Shown one piece after another: positions 19,569-32,271 of a stretch of 64,000 nucleotides of DNA. The translations under genes and the position numbers were made by a program. Under the pieces are notes generated by a model. The model was not told where the DNA came from. It was given only the letters and a program-made list of their open reading frames with translations, and made no database searches. How positions within the stretch are numbered: position 1 is the first letter of the stretch; each line of letters begins with the position of its first letter. Source of the stretch: Hymenobacter volaticus. GTDB lineage: Bacteria; Bacteroidota; Bacteroidia; Cytophagales; Hymenobacteraceae. Location: contig NZ_CP095061.1 in NCBI RefSeq assembly GCF_022921055.1, positions 2,395,501 through 2,459,500 on the forward strand, given 5' to 3'.

Positions 19569-19948
19569 TTACTCTGTTGGTAGCCCCGCAGCTTTCAGGT
19601 CTTTGAAACCGCCTGCATTCACAACATTCTTGAAGCCAGCCTCTTCCATCAGCTTCAACGTTTGGCCGCTGCGGTTGCCGGAAGCGCAGTACAGAACGTA
19701 AGTTTGCTCTTTATCGAGCTTAGCTACCTGCTCGCCGAAGTCGGGGGCCCGGAAGTTCAAGTTTGCAGCCCCTTTCACATGACCAGCGGCGAACTCCTCG
19801 GGGTGCGCACATCAAGCAGAACGGTGCGAGGCTTCTTTAGCATTTCGACTACCGTTGCGGGCGGCGCAAAAGGCGTAGTTGTTTGGGCCAGCGCCGATGA
19901 CATGAAACCGAATAAACCCAGGAAAGCCAGCACAAGGAAGCGGGACAT
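19569..19948 (-). CDS. Periplasmic single-domain rhodanese (frameshifted)
   Basis: The start is the ATG at 19948 with signal peptide FLVLAFLGLFGFMSSALAQ. The rhodanese domain shows LLDVRTPEEFAAGHVKGA after repair and the active-site loop YCASGNRSGQ with catalytic Cys. The frame breaks at the G4 run 19800-19803; one extra base joins the halves into about 126 residues. The family transfers sulfane sulfur or handles periplasmic redox thiols. Orphan gene; substrate unknown. Confidence 0.88.
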
Positions 19949-20141
19949 AGCAAAACAATAAAACGAGAAAAGAAAAGGAGTGCGACGCGAAAAACAAACT
20001 GCGCCGGGGCCGGGTTTGGCCACCGGTGCTCCCGGACGCATACTCCCGAGGGATCAGGGGGAATTAAAGCGCGGCTACGCGGTAGCCAGGCTAACCCATT
20101 CGTGAAAGTATGCTGCCCGGGAGGCCGGTATTATGAGGGCC

Positions 20142-22336
<2,195 letters not shown>

Positions 22337-22408
22337 CTAAGCCACTAGTAGCCTGGTTAGGAGTCAGTGGCTTCGCAAGCTACGGCTTTCGGGATACTCA
22401 GGATATAG

Positions 22409-22440
22409 AAAGCCCGTTGGTTTCGAAACCAACGGGCTTT
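22409..22440. terminator. Intrinsic terminator
   Basis: Palindrome AAAGCCCGTTGGTTTC / GAAACCAACGGGCTTT downstream of the minus-strand gene at 22494. Confidence 0.85.
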
Positions 22441-22493
22441 TTACTTACAGAAACTAATTGATTAACAGCTTTTGCGGCCGACCAGTGCTAAGA

Positions 22494-23012
22494 CTACATT
22501 TTGTCGGTTATCAGCACGCCGTCGGCCTCGAAGTTCAATTGCTCCTCGGGCTTGGTAATGGCAGCTACTTCCTGCGCTGATTTACCAGCGTCTTTGGCGT
22601 AGTGCTGCAAATCCGAGACGGGCACTTCCTCGCGGTGGGCCCAGCCATTTATGACTACAGTTTTGCCGGCTATGTCTTTGGGAACGAAGAAGGCGTAGTC
22701 TTTGAAGCGGACCCGCATTTCCTGGCCTTCGGGCGTTTTCATGGTTAGCCAACAGCCTTTGGCTTGGCAGACCGCGTCGGCGGTGCCTACCAGCTTCACC
22801 TTGGCCGAGTCTTGGTTGCCTAATACCTGCTTGAGCTCGGAAAGCGGCTTGGCACCCTCGACCGTCACTGCGGCGCCATACGTTTTGCCTTGCAGCGCGG
22901 CCGCCGTTTCGGTGGCGGGCTTGCTGGCAGTGGCCGCATCGGTAGCCGGAGTAGACTGGCAGGCACTTAACGAAGCTAGGGTAGCAGCCAGTACAAGAAT
23001 CTTGGTAGTCAT
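22494..23012 (-). CDS. DUF4920-like lipoprotein
   Basis: 172 residues with lipobox LSAC and an Ala/Thr-rich linker. The folded part (GAAVTVEGAKPLSELKQVLG to the end) resembles DUF4920: VKLVGTADAVCQAKGCWLTM contains a paired Cys motif (CQAKGC), followed by VRFKDYAFFVPKDIAGKTVV. The two cysteines could bind metal or form a disulfide. Function is unknown. It has its own terminator at 22409-22440 and lies upstream of ligA on the same strand. Confidence 0.72.
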   Translation of the reverse strand: MTTKILVLAATLASLSACQSTPATDAATASKPATETAAALQGKTYGAAVTVEGAKPLSELKQVLGNQDSAKVKLVGTADAVCQAKGCWLTMKTPEGQEMRVRFKDYAFFVPKDIAGKTVVINGWAHREEVPVSDLQHYAKDAGKSAQEVAAITKPEEQLNFEADGVLITDKM

Positions 23013-23090
23013 AGGGGTAGTCTAGACAGTGGAATCAAGAAGTTAACACTCCGGAAATTACAAAGTTCTAGCTTGATGCCAGGCACGGCA

Positions 23091-23918
23091 CTATTCCGCA
23101 CTGATGTTGCGAGCTGCTAACTCGCGTACTTGCGCCACCTTGCCATTCTTGCCATAGATTTCGGTGCGCACGATGCCTACTCCGGGAGCATAATAATCTA
23201 CTTGCTTCACGCTAGTGCGCATGGCCATGTCGGGGCGGGGTACGGTGGCACTCTCGCGCACAGCTTCCACCTTATAGCAGTTGAACGTGCCCGCTGGCGT
23301 GGTCAATGCCGAAGGCCCGCTCACGACGTGCCGCTTACGGAGCATCGTACTAACCGTGGCAATATTCACCACCGAGCTACTAACCTGCACGTTGATGCCC
23401 CCATCGGGGAGCGTAGTTCCTACTGTGGGCTGATTGGGCCAAGCAACAGGCGCAGGAGAGTAAGCCATTTTCCGGTCGCGGAAGCGGCGCAGGGCATCCG
23501 CATCTAAGTCGGCGAGGCCGTCGGTGAAACAGGTGTCGCGGCGGCTGCGGAAGGTTAGGTCCTGCAGCCGTACCAACAGATTCTTGTTGGAATAGAGGCC
23601 GCTTTTCAGTGTGGTAATGTTTTCCGGTACGACAACTTTTTTGCTTTCCTTCCGCTCAGTAGTACTCAACGTTACGACCCGCTGTCGCAACTCGCCTGCT
23701 GGCTTACCGCCCGCATCCTTTATTTGATAAATAAGCTCGGTGTTGTCGGCCATACCAAACGCTTGATTGGCGGAAGGCGTAGCTATGGCCAACTCCGTGA
23801 GGGTGTTGATGGGCAGCGCGTGTTGAGTGGTGGAAGACGTGTCTTGAGCCTGCGTGCTTGATAAGGTAAGTGCCAGACCCTGAACAGCTAATAGCGAGAA
23901 AAGAGAAGGGAATTGCAT
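23091..23918 (-). CDS. Exported protein of TapB/DUF3108-like type
   Basis: 275 residues from the ATG at 23918 (signal peptide LFSLLAVQGLALTLSSTQAQ). The mature part has the features of TapB/DUF3108-type periplasmic proteins: paired strands (ELIYQIKDAGGKPAGELRQ), then TTPAGTFNCYKVEA and VKQVDYYAPGVGIVRTEIYG near the end. No enzyme motif is seen and its role is unknown. The upstream region 23919-24167 has no gene. Confidence 0.6.
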   Translation of the reverse strand: MQFPSLFSLLAVQGLALTLSSTQAQDTSSTTQHALPINTLTELAIATPSANQAFGMADNTELIYQIKDAGGKPAGELRQRVVTLSTTERKESKKVVVPENITTLKSGLYSNKNLLVRLQDLTFRSRRDTCFTDGLADLDADALRRFRDRKMAYSPAPVAWPNQPTVGTTLPDGGINVQVSSSVVNIATVSTMLRKRHVVSGPSALTTPAGTFNCYKVEAVRESATVPRPDMAMRTSVKQVDYYAPGVGIVRTEIYGKNGKVAQVRELAARNISAE

Positions 23919-24167
23919 AGGAGTGGGGGCAGAGAAAAAGTGGGAGATGGCTCTCATACGTAGTCGAGCTTAATTGGATTAGCCAATTGATATATTATAG
24001 TGTAGCAGCTAAATGACCGTGCTGAGTGAAGAATGTTTTGGCAGCCAGCCGTACCACATATCATGATGCGTGTAACTTGCGCCGAGGCTGGTCGTTTGCC
24101 ATAATCCTGCCAAGCTTCTCGCCACAACCCGGCGGCAGTATGTATCACTTATTCTTCTTACGCTCTC

Positions 24168-24762
24168 ATGCCTGATTCAAGCCAACAACCCACTTCCTGG
24201 GCCGATACGGCCGCTTCGCTGCTCTCTAAACTTTCGGGTGGAGTCGAACTGGCCCTGGCCTTCGACCAGATGGAATTACAAGTTTCTAACCCACAAAATC
24301 CAGCGGCTCCGGCAGCTACCTGGCGGCTAAACGGCTCGTTGCGCATTCGTACCCGCGGCGAAAATCCAGCGGCGGCCAGCCGTCCTGCTTTGCCTCCCAC
24401 TAACCCAGACTCCCTTGGCTAACGGTCTCGAATTGGAGGCGCAGTTGGTGGTTACCTGGGATGGCGACGCTATTCAGATAGCTGCCTCGGGTACCTACCT
24501 CATCGTCAATTTTCCTAGTCAGCGCGTGCTCGATAAGCTCACGAGCGGACCTCCTAAAAACCCGAACGCGCCTCCTAAACCTAAAAATGCTCCTAAAATT
24601 GACCCTTTGCAGCAACTCAACGACCTAGCCTTGCGCCTCGGCCTTGTGATGGATCTGCGGGTGGCAGGCAAAACGCACGTGACTTTTGGCACCGGCCGCA
24701 GCCCCAAGATTACCATCAACGCCGTGCTAGGTAAAATTGGGTCTTTTTTTCGTGGCGACTGA
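24168..24762 (+). CDS. Hypothetical protein (frameshifted)
   Basis: The ATG at 24168 opens a frame ending near 24422; a second frame (from about 24415) continues without an ATG to 24762. Read as one, TWRLNGSLRIRTRGEN leads into NGLELEAQLVVTWDGDAIQI, then a Pro/Lys-rich patch (PPKNPNAPPKPKNAPK) and VAGKTHVTFGTGRSPKI. The shift here is +1 (or two lost bases, for example in nearby CCC runs), unlike the single-base losses elsewhere, so two overlapping genes cannot be fully excluded. No signal peptide and no known domain. Confidence 0.5.
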
Positions 24763-24783
24763 AATCCTGCTGGTAACCTGGTT

Positions 24784-24854
24784 GTTATGCTCGTGCCGGC
24801 TGGAGGCGGATACAGTCAAGAGAATGTTCCACCCATTGCCGGCACGAGCATAAC
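24784..24854. repeat. Long inverted repeat, 17-bp perfect arms
   Basis: GTTATGCTCGTGCCGGC at 24784-24800 and its exact complement at 24838-24854, with a 37-base spacer. No U-tract follows. It sits between the gene at 24168-24762 and the oxidase subunit gene. Confidence 0.6.
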
Positions 24855-25024
24855 ACGTTGTTTCATCCTGATTTGTCTAGAAAAGCCCGTAATTCTGGTT
24901 GTCGGTGAGAGAGGCTTTTACGTATCTTGCTTTGTGGCTTCCGGCCTAGTAGATATAGTTCTGTCGGAACTAAAGCTTTCTGGATTGGTTTGCCAAGGAC
25001 TTCGCTTTCTTCTCGCCACCACGC

Positions 25025-25683
25025 ATGAATTCCGATAAAGAACGTAAAGATAAAGTAGGGGCTAACCGACCGCCCTCCGCCTTCCAGCGCATGGAGCGCG
25101 TACCGCCCATGCTGATGATGCTTTATCTGGCTATGGCTGGCATTGGAGTGTTGTTTTTGTTTCTGGTGGTGGCGTATGCGCAAACCCGTTACATGGCCGA
25201 CTTGCCCCGCGGACTGCATCCCTTTCCCAAGTTTTTTTCAATTAGTACCATCGTGCTACTGATTAGTAGCTATACGTTGGCCCAGGCGCCGCGCATTTAT
25301 CGCGCCGATGATGTGGTGAACCTGACGCGTTGCCTTGGCGCTACGTTGTTGCTAGGGTGCATTTTTGCGGGTCTGCAAGTGCTTGGCTGGCGCGAGTTGG
25401 TAGCGCAGGGCGTCACGTTTCGGGGTGTAGAAAACCACACTTTCGCTACGGGTAGCTACATCTACCTAATTTCAGCGCTGCACGTAGCCCACTTGCTCGG
25501 GGAATGTTGTTTTTGTTGGCTTTGCTGTTGCGCACGCTCCATGCCTCTCGCGACGCGGTTCGTACCCTGGTTTTTATTCGTAACCCGTACCGCCGCCTGC
25601 AACTGCGCCTCCTGAGCTATTTCTGGCACTTCATTGATGCGCTTTGGGTGGTGTTGTTCATCGTATTTGTGTTCTTGTACTAG
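25025..25683 (+). CDS. Cytochrome c oxidase subunit III-type protein (frameshifted)
   Basis: Haem-copper oxidase subunit III fold with about five membrane segments (MLMMLYLAMAGIGVLFLFLV, ISTIVLLISSYTLA, LGATLLLGCIFAGLQVLG, SYIYLISALHVAHLLGG). The frame breaks at the G4 run 25499-25502; one extra base restores LLGGMLFLLALLLRTLH and the typical ending SYFWHFIDALWVVLF. About 219 residues. The catalytic subunits I and II are not in the window, so this is an isolated or duplicated subunit gene. Confidence 0.85.
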
Positions 25684-25696
25684 CATATTTTAGCAC

Positions 25697-25742
25697 AGCA
25701 CAACAAAAAGGCCCGGGCTAGCCCGGGCCTTTTTGTTGTGCT
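25697..25742. terminator. Strong bidirectional terminator
   Basis: Perfect 23-bp-arm palindrome centred on GGGCTAGCCC with A- and T-tracts (AGCACAACAAAAAGGCCC and complement), between convergent genes. Confidence 0.93.
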
Positions 25743-25783
25743 CTAATTCACTGCTGTGTTGAATCAGCATTACCAGGCAGCGT

Positions 25784-28049
25784 TTAACGTTCTAGCGTAA
25801 TAGGTCCTTTGTATTTGCGGCCGTCGGTGTACTCGATTAGGTAATAATACACCCCCGCCGCTTGTTTGCCCCCGTCCCAGCTGAAATTGCGGTCCTTGGA
25901 CTCGTAAACCAAATTGCCCCAGCGCGAGAATATTTTAATGGTGGCAAAGCGCGAGTCGCAGAAATCAGCCGGCAGTTCGGGGATTCTGAAGGTGGCGTTG
26001 AGGTTGTCGCCGTTAGGGGTAAAGATGTTGGCCGGCGTAAACTCAACCGATTCCGACTGCACTAGCTTGAAGCGGACAACGCGCGTCTGCGGGCCCGGCC
26101 GGCAAGTGGTTTCTTGCAGTTGAAACGTAACCTCCAGTGTCTGGTCGGGTAGGGCGGTGGCAGCGCAGTTGGCATCCCAGCGGAAGGTGGCCGCCGCGCG
26201 CCCATTGCCATTGGTGGGGCGGAAACTCATACCTGCCGCCGCCAAATCGAACCCGTTGCCCGTCGCCGAAAGAACCAGGGGTCCTGATCTACATCGGTAC
26301 CGGTGAAAGTAGCCTCAAACACACCTCCTACTAGCCGCTGAATAAGAATGGGAGGGTCGGTGGAACTCATGGGGGCCGGTAGCTCGGGTGAGGTGAGTAC
26401 TGGCGGCGTATTATTGTATTCCACTTGAATGGGAACGGTCAGGGCTACGGTCTGTGGCTCGTTGCAGGGCCCCGCCGAGGCCGTAAAGCGGAATTCGTGC
26501 AAGGGACGACCCGCGGCTCGGCAATCGACGCGCCACGAGAACCGCCCCGAATCTGGCTGCCATTGGCTCCCTGCGTGAAGGTAGCGCCTACATCAGCTGG
26601 TTGGAATCCAACGCCATTCATTGTCAACGTAACCGGGTCGCTGTCGGGGTCGGTACCGGTTACGTCAAACGTTATCAGGTCGCCTACGCGGGCTTTCAGC
26701 GGCAAGGCCGGACCCGCAGTGCTCACCAAAGCAGGCGGACTATTCGGGTCGGGCAGGGCCGTGAAGGCTACGCGCACCGTATCGCGCTTTGGTAGGCTAC
26801 AGCCGTTGTCCGCCACGATAATATCCATCAAATACACCTGCCCTTTCGAGTTGAAACAGCTGGGAAAGCACAGCCGCGACACCAGCGTATCGGGGAGGCC
26901 AGGAGTACGGATGGTGCCTTGCGTGAGAGAGAAAGCCGGCAGCAGGGCAGCCGGAAAGTTGACCGCCCGCAAGCTCAACGCTAATTGCGAAGGAGAATCA
27001 GGGTCAGTGAAGCGAAGATTCAGGCAACGTTCGGTACCGGGGCGCAAGCGCACCGTATCCACGCCTTCGCGGTAAATGGCAGCACCAGACGCCCGCACCG
27101 TCATGCTCGGAGCGGAGTTGGGCGTACAGAGTATTACTTTGAGTTGAAAGTCGCGCCGGGTCTCTCCAATCTTAACGCCATCCCGAAATTCCGAGCATTT
27201 CAGGCCAAACACAAACAACCCTACCTGGGAGGGCCGCACCTGTAGCCGGCCCGTAAATCGATTTATGGTCAGGGTAGGGGTGCCCGGAATCTGGTTGGTT
27301 TCACTGCGGCCTGCCGCCCACCGGATTTCCCGGTAGGGTTGTGGAGCCGCCGCAAACGGCTTTGGGTCGCCTGGAGTGGAGTTGCCATTAAAAGGAGTAG
27401 CGAGTTCGTACACCAGCGAGTCGTTATCGGCATCCTGCCCGCCAAAGTCGTAGTAAAACAGTTCGCCGCGGCAGGCATAGTCGCTCAGGGGCGGGAATAT
27501 CCGGGGGGTGGAGTCGCGGAAGGGCTGGCCGTTGCGCACAACTGCTGGGAACTCCAGGTAGAAGGTTTGGCCGGCGTCACCCGGATTCAGAATGTTGTTG
27601 ATACCGTTGTTGCGGCAGCAGCGCTCCACCGCCGCGTAATAACCAGTTGGGCTGTTGTAGCGGTTGGCCATCAAATCAACCCCAGCAGTATATATCAGCC
27701 GCCGCGTAATCAAGGACGACGTCGATGAGCAAGCCGGATTGGTGTAGTTGACGAAAGAGTTGGTGCGGAGGCGCAAGGTCAAGTTCTGCATCCGCATGTT
27801 GGTGGCTTTATCGAAAATGCTGACTGTCAAAGCAGTATCCAAAGCCCCAGTATTACCATTAAGAGCGTCGAAATACAGATTCAGTGTTAGGGTATAGCTG
27901 GACCCCAAACGGTATTGCAGATCCATTTCGCCGCCTACTATGTGCGTAGCACGGGCCGAGCGACCAAGCCCCAGAAATAGGAGTAGCAGTAGCAACAGGC
28001 CCGGCAGCCGGTAACTACCACGAAATAGTTGGAGTAAAGAAAGAACCAT
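25784..28049 (-). CDS. Secreted multidomain protein with T9SS type B sorting domain (two frame breaks)
   Basis: Signal peptide (LPGLLLLLLLFLGLG...ARATHIVGGE), then a beta-sandwich-rich body of about 640 residues with Cys-rich segments and cadherin-like Asp motifs (VTGTDPDSDPVTLTM). It ends in the CHU_C gliding-motility-associated domain: FTPNGDNLNATFRI, IFSRWGNLVYES, SWDGGKQAAGVYYYLIEY, KGPITLER. Breaks at the C4 run 26545-26548 and the G4 run 26278-26281 are repaired by one base each, giving about 756 residues. Family knowledge: exported by T9SS and attached to or released from the surface. Ligand unknown; an adhesin is plausible. Confidence 0.85.
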
Positions 28050-28210
28050 TTTTGCAGGTAGGGTGGAGCAGAGAAAAGAACTCTCGAAATATACAACCTG
28101 CAGGGCGAACCCATAGGATAAAGACCCCAGTTTGTAGTGGGGCCTTTGTATATTTCAGACCTTGCTTTAACTAGTTTCTATTGTCACCAAATTTTTGTTG
28201 CCATACACTT

Positions 28211-30216
28211 ATGCAACGCATCTACTTGCTGTTAATCAGTATGTTATTCACAGCTATTGGCGTGCGCGCGCAGGTTGGCCCTAGCCAGCTCACGACCTCT
28301 GAGCTCAACAGCGCTGCCATCAGTTGCGCCCGTTCGCACGTGCAGGCGGCGTTGCGCCAGCCAGCTACCACCGTGCGGCACCGCCAGAAGATGGACCGCT
28401 ACGATGTGAAGTATTATAAGCTCGATTTGGCCCTCGAAAACAACTCCCGCAACGTAAGCGGAAACGTACGGATGGTAGCCCGAACGCTCGCGCAGCCTCT
28501 CGACTCTGTGGCCTTTGAACTCTACCCGGATTATACTATTGATTCGGTGGTGGTGAATGGCCGTCGCTCTGCGGGTTGGCGCTGGTCCAGTTCCGATGTT
28601 ACAGCCGCTATTCCGCAGGTGGTAGGGGCCAACACGCTTTTCACCACCGTGGTGTATTACCGCGGTACGGCGCCGAGCGGGCAGTCGTCCGCCATTGGCA
28701 ATGCCCTGACCACCCGGACGGTGAGCAACTACGGCGTTGATGTTACATGGAGCTTGTCTGAGCCATTCTCGGCCCACGAGTGGTGGCCCTGCAAGCAAGT
28801 GCTAACCGACAAGGCGGACTCGGTGGACGTGTGGGTGACAACGAGCAGCAGCAATAAAGTAGGCTCGAACGGCGTATTGCAGCGCGTAACGCCACTAGCC
28901 AACAATAAAAGTCGCTACGAGTGGAAGCACCGCGTCAAACCCATTGCCTACTACTTGGTGTCGGTGGCGGTAGCCCCTACATCGAGTATACTAACTACGC
29001 TAATCCCGTAGGCGGCCCCCAGATTCCGATTGTCAATTATGTATACAATCAGGCGGCTCTCACCAACTTCCGCACCGAAATCGACCGTACGCCGGGCTTC
29101 ATCGAAAACTACTCCAGCCTGGTAGGGCTTTATCCGTTTGCCAGCGAAAAATACGGCCACAGCATGGCGCCGCTTGGAGGAGGTATGGAGCATCAAACCA
29201 TGACCACGCAGGATGGCTTCACATTCACGCTGACGGCCCACGAACTGTTCCACCAGTGGTTCGGCGACAACGTTACCTGCGGCTCTTGGGAAGATATCTG
29301 GCTGAACGAAGGCTTTGCTTCCTATGGCGAATACCTGTCGCTCGACCGTTTCGCATCAACCCCTGCAGCCCGGCAGTGGCTGGACGGCGTGCACAACAGC
29401 GTCTTGCGTAGTCCCGATGGCAGCGTCCGGGTGCCTGATACTACAAATGTTGGCCGCATCTTCAGCGGACGGCTTACTTATAATAAAGGAGCTGTTGTAA
29501 TACATATGCTTCGTTATCTGCTAAACGACGACGAGAAGTTTTTCCGCGCTTTGCGTACTTACCAGACTACGTACAGCGGCCGTACAGCCCGAACTATTGA
29601 TTTGCAGCGCGTTTTCGAGGCAGAAGCTGGCCAGCCATTGCAGTACTTCTTCAATCAGTGGTTCGCCGGCGAAGGATACCCCACTTTCAACGTGCGCTGG
29701 AACCAGACCGGCCAAACCTTCTTCCTTGCAACCACCGAAACCGTGAGCATGCCCAGCGTAACGCCGTTCTTCGACACTGACGTAGACTACCTGCTCACCT
29801 TCACTGACAACACCACCCAGACGTTGCGCCTGCGCCAAAGCCAGCTGGTGTCAACATTTAGCGTACCTGTCAGCAAAACAATAACCAGTATCGAAGTTGA
29901 TCCTGCCCAGTGGATTTTAAATGGCTCAGGTACCGTAACCCGCGATAATACGCTGATTTTAGGTAATACTTCTGCGGCCCGCGTTGCGCATCTTACCGTT
30001 TATCCTAATCCCTGCCACGAAACTCTCGTGCTTGCCGACCTGACTGCGCGCGCCTTGGCCGAAGTTACGGATGCTACTGGCCGCGTGTGGCTGCGGCAAA
30101 CTGTGGACCCCCTGAACCCACAACTTGACACGCGTGGTTTGGCGGCTGGTCTCTACCACTTGCGCCTTGCTACGCCCAACGGCATGGTCTCGCTAGCGCG
30201 CTTCGTGCGAGAGTAG
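28211..30216 (+). CDS. M1-family metallopeptidase with T9SS type A sorting domain (frameshifted)
   Basis: Signal peptide (IYLLLISMLFTAIGVRAQ), N-terminal beta domain (YDVKYYKLDLALENNSRNV), then the M1 domain with the exopeptidase-type GGGMEH motif and zinc site HELFHQW plus downstream NEGFASYGEYL. The C-terminus is a T9SS type A sorting domain (VYPNPCHETL...GLAAGLYHLRLAT...). The frame breaks at the C4 run 28974-28977; one extra base restores VAPYIEYTNYANP and about 668 residues. The start is the ATG at 28211. Likely a secreted aminopeptidase feeding on environmental peptides. It faces the gene at 30335. Confidence 0.9.
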
Positions 30217-30244
30217 GACCTTTAGAATTGTGTGATGGTATGAT

Positions 30245-30297
30245 ATACAAAGGAAAAGGGCCGGCTTCGAAAGAAGACCGGCCCTTTTCCTTTGTAT
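30245..30297. terminator. Bidirectional terminator
   Basis: 20-bp arms ATACAAAGGAAAAGGGCCGG and complement, 13-base loop, between the convergent M1 gene and the gene ending at 30335. Confidence 0.9.
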
Positions 30298-30334
30298 GGA
30301 AGCCAAACAACTGTAAGCCCTTGCTACCTGTCGT

Positions 30335-31029
30335 TTACCCTTTGTAGTATTTTTTGATAAGCCCTTGCACCTCAGGCGGGCAGGAGGCATATCTAATACA
30401 GCGGACATCAACTCGTCGAAGGAATGAGCCGGGGTGAAGATGGAATCCTGATAGGGGTTGCTAGTGAAGCGAATAAAGCCGGGTTGATTGTTTATGCTCA
30501 CCAAATCTACCGTGACCGTACCGAAGCGCTGTAAGCAGCGGCCAGTAGTACTGCAGTCGCGGGGCAGCGGCTTAAGGAAATGCTTTTCTATAGTTTCAGT
30601 GTACCGCTCGTGGTGCAAGTTGCGCTGATCGGACGTGGATAGCCGGTACCCAAGGTCAACTACCCGCTCGCCGATTAGGTCGAAGAAGTGGCGAAAGTTG
30701 CCGGGCCCGATGCTAGGGTCATAGAAAAAAACCGCGCCTTGGCGTCCATGCTCCGCCAGCAACTGCACCCGAAGCTCTTTGCCATGAATACCGGCTTTGC
30801 TGAAATGATAAGCTTTGAAATAAGGACCTGCCCAGTTCAGATACACCTGTTCTTCCACCCACTGCGCATGCTTCCGCTGCTCAGCTGGAGTGCGTTGTAG
30901 GGGCTGCCACTCGGCCTGGGTGGAGGCAGATGGCGAAGAAAAAAGCCGTTTTAGGAAAGGATGCAAGGTGGGAATGAGATATGGAGGGAGAACACCAGCC
31001 GAGACAAATGGTTTCGACGGACTGTTCAA
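30335..31029 (-). CDS. Hypothetical protein (frameshifted near its end)
   Basis: About 230 residues, no recognised domain. Seen: EEQVYLNWAGPYFKAYHFSK, GAVFFYDPSIGPGNFRHFFD, GTVTVDLVSINN. The uncorrected frame would run through the terminator and into the M1 gene. Adding one base at GGG 30378-30380 gives PPAPPEVQGLIKKYYKG and a stop at 30335-30337, which clears the overlap. The start is uncertain: the frame begins at a TTG (31029) with a stop not far upstream, so an N-terminal error is possible. No signal peptide. Probably cytoplasmic. Confidence 0.6.
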
Positions 31030-31067
31030 CGAAATCCCTCAAATCATTGAGTAAAGGGCTAAAATAT

Positions 31068-31100
31068 CGAAGGCAAGCTCCGTGCCGGGGCTTGCCTTCG
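31068..31100 (-). terminator. Hairpin downstream of the DUF2147 gene
   Basis: 11-bp arms CGAAGGCAAGC / GCTTGCCTTCG located after the stop at 31157 (minus strand). Confidence 0.7.
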
Positions 31101-31156
31101 GTTAAAAATAAATTAAATAATTGCTGGTTGCCTGCATAGTAGCGAGGCTTGGGCAT

Positions 31157-31603
31157 TCATTTTACCCGCTGCCAGTAATGGGACCTACCAATCATCGAGA
31201 AACCAATGTAGCCTTTCACTTCCAGCCGGTCTTTGCCGGCGGCGCTTACGTAGCAGGAATAAGTGCGGCCGTTTTCCGGATCATAAATCTCACCACCTTC
31301 CCACCGATCGTTGTTGGGGTTGTGGCGAAGGTGCTGCAGCACTGTTAAGTTTTTTAGGGGCTGGTTGCGTCGCTCAGTCTTGGGGTTTTTTTGGTCGAGA
31401 CGGGGTTTGCCGTTAGGATCGGTAGGCTGCCGAAGCCATACCACTCGGCCGCACAACTCTTCACCGCACCGATATAACTCGATATGCGAATCGCCGGTGT
31501 CGTCGGCCCACACCCCGAGTGGTGGGGTAGCGGTGGACGTTTGCGCTAGGGCAGAAACCAGACTAGCCAGGAAAAATAAGTAACTAAGTAGGGTGTATTT
31601 CAA
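31157..31603 (-). CDS. DUF2147 exported protein, copy 1
   Basis: 148 residues: signal peptide (LLSYLFFLASLVSALAQ) and a DUF2147 domain starting PLGVWADDTGDSHIELYRCG, with LCGRVVWLRQP, GGEIYDPENGRTYSCYV and the end VKGYIGFSMIGRSHYWQRV. The family is a small lipocalin-like beta protein of unknown function. It is a paralogue of the gene at 31831-32271 in the same direction, with about 225 bases between. Confidence 0.9.
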   Translation of the reverse strand: MKYTLLSYLFFLASLVSALAQTSTATPPLGVWADDTGDSHIELYRCGEELCGRVVWLRQPTDPNGKPRLDQKNPKTERRNQPLKNLTVLQHLRHNPNNDRWEGGEIYDPENGRTYSCYVSAAGKDRLEVKGYIGFSMIGRSHYWQRVK

Positions 31604-31830
31604 AGCGAAAGAGCAGGTTAATAAGTAATTGGCTCGACCTATAGCTCAGTAGGAAGCTAAATTAGCAGTCCTAAAAAGGCAGATTGTCGTAGGGGCAACT
31701 ACTCATATTCAGCAAGTTGTGATAGAAATTTAATAGAGCAGAACTTGAGAGATGGGTAATTTAGTAAAAAAGCGACGCCCCTGCTGAAGCAAGAGCGCCG
31801 CTTGGTATACGCTAGAGAGCGAAGCAACGG

Positions 31831-32271
31831 TTATTTCACCCGGCTCCAAGTCTGTGATTTGCCGATCATCGAGAAGCCGATATAGCCTTTCACTTCCATG
31901 GAGTTGGCGCTGTTCATCTTCATGTAGCAAGAATAGGTTTTGCCGCTTTCTGGGTCGTAGATTTTGCCATCGTCCCACTTGTTGTCGTCGTCGTACTCAA
32001 AGCCTTGCATAAACACCAAGCCCAACCGAGGGCGGGTGCGCAACTTCGGGTCGGGGTTCATCGAATCGGTTTTGGGCTTGCCCGTAGCCGGATCGTTGGG
32101 CACGGTCAGAGTCACGATTTTACCGCAAAGTTTGTCGCCGCACTTGTAGATTTCAAAAGTGGCTTTCTTCTCGGCGTTGGTCCAAATACCAAGGGGCGAA
32201 AGGGTTTGGGCGGAAGCCACGCCCACGCAGCTAAGCAAGCAGGTCAGGCACAGGAGGAGAAACTTTTTCAT
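31831..32271 (-). CDS. DUF2147 exported protein, copy 2
   Basis: 146 residues from the ATG at 32271 (signal peptide LLLCLTCLLSCVGVASAQ). It shares LGIWTNAEKKATFEIYKCG, LCGKIVTL, DGKIYDPESGKTYSCYM and the ending VKGYIGFSMIGKSQTWSRV with copy 1, so the pair arose by tandem duplication. The sequences have diverged most in the central loop. Function unknown. An imperfect hairpin near 31770-31805 follows its stop. Confidence 0.9.
   Translation of the reverse strand: MKKFLLLCLTCLLSCVGVASAQTLSPLGIWTNAEKKATFEIYKCGDKLCGKIVTLTVPNDPATGKPKTDSMNPDPKLRTRPRLGLVFMQGFEYDDDNKWDDGKIYDPESGKTYSCYMKMNSANSMEVKGYIGFSMIGKSQTWSRVK

Noticed and set aside
30193..30334. Extension of the minus-strand gene through the terminator into the M1 peptidase gene
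   Set aside because: It would overlap a convergent gene and run through a strong hairpin. A one-base repair gives a natural stop at 30335-30337.
31631..31715. tRNA-like stretch (TAGCTCAGTAGG)
   Set aside because: Only the D-arm resembles a tRNA. No acceptor stem or T-arm pairing could be found around it.
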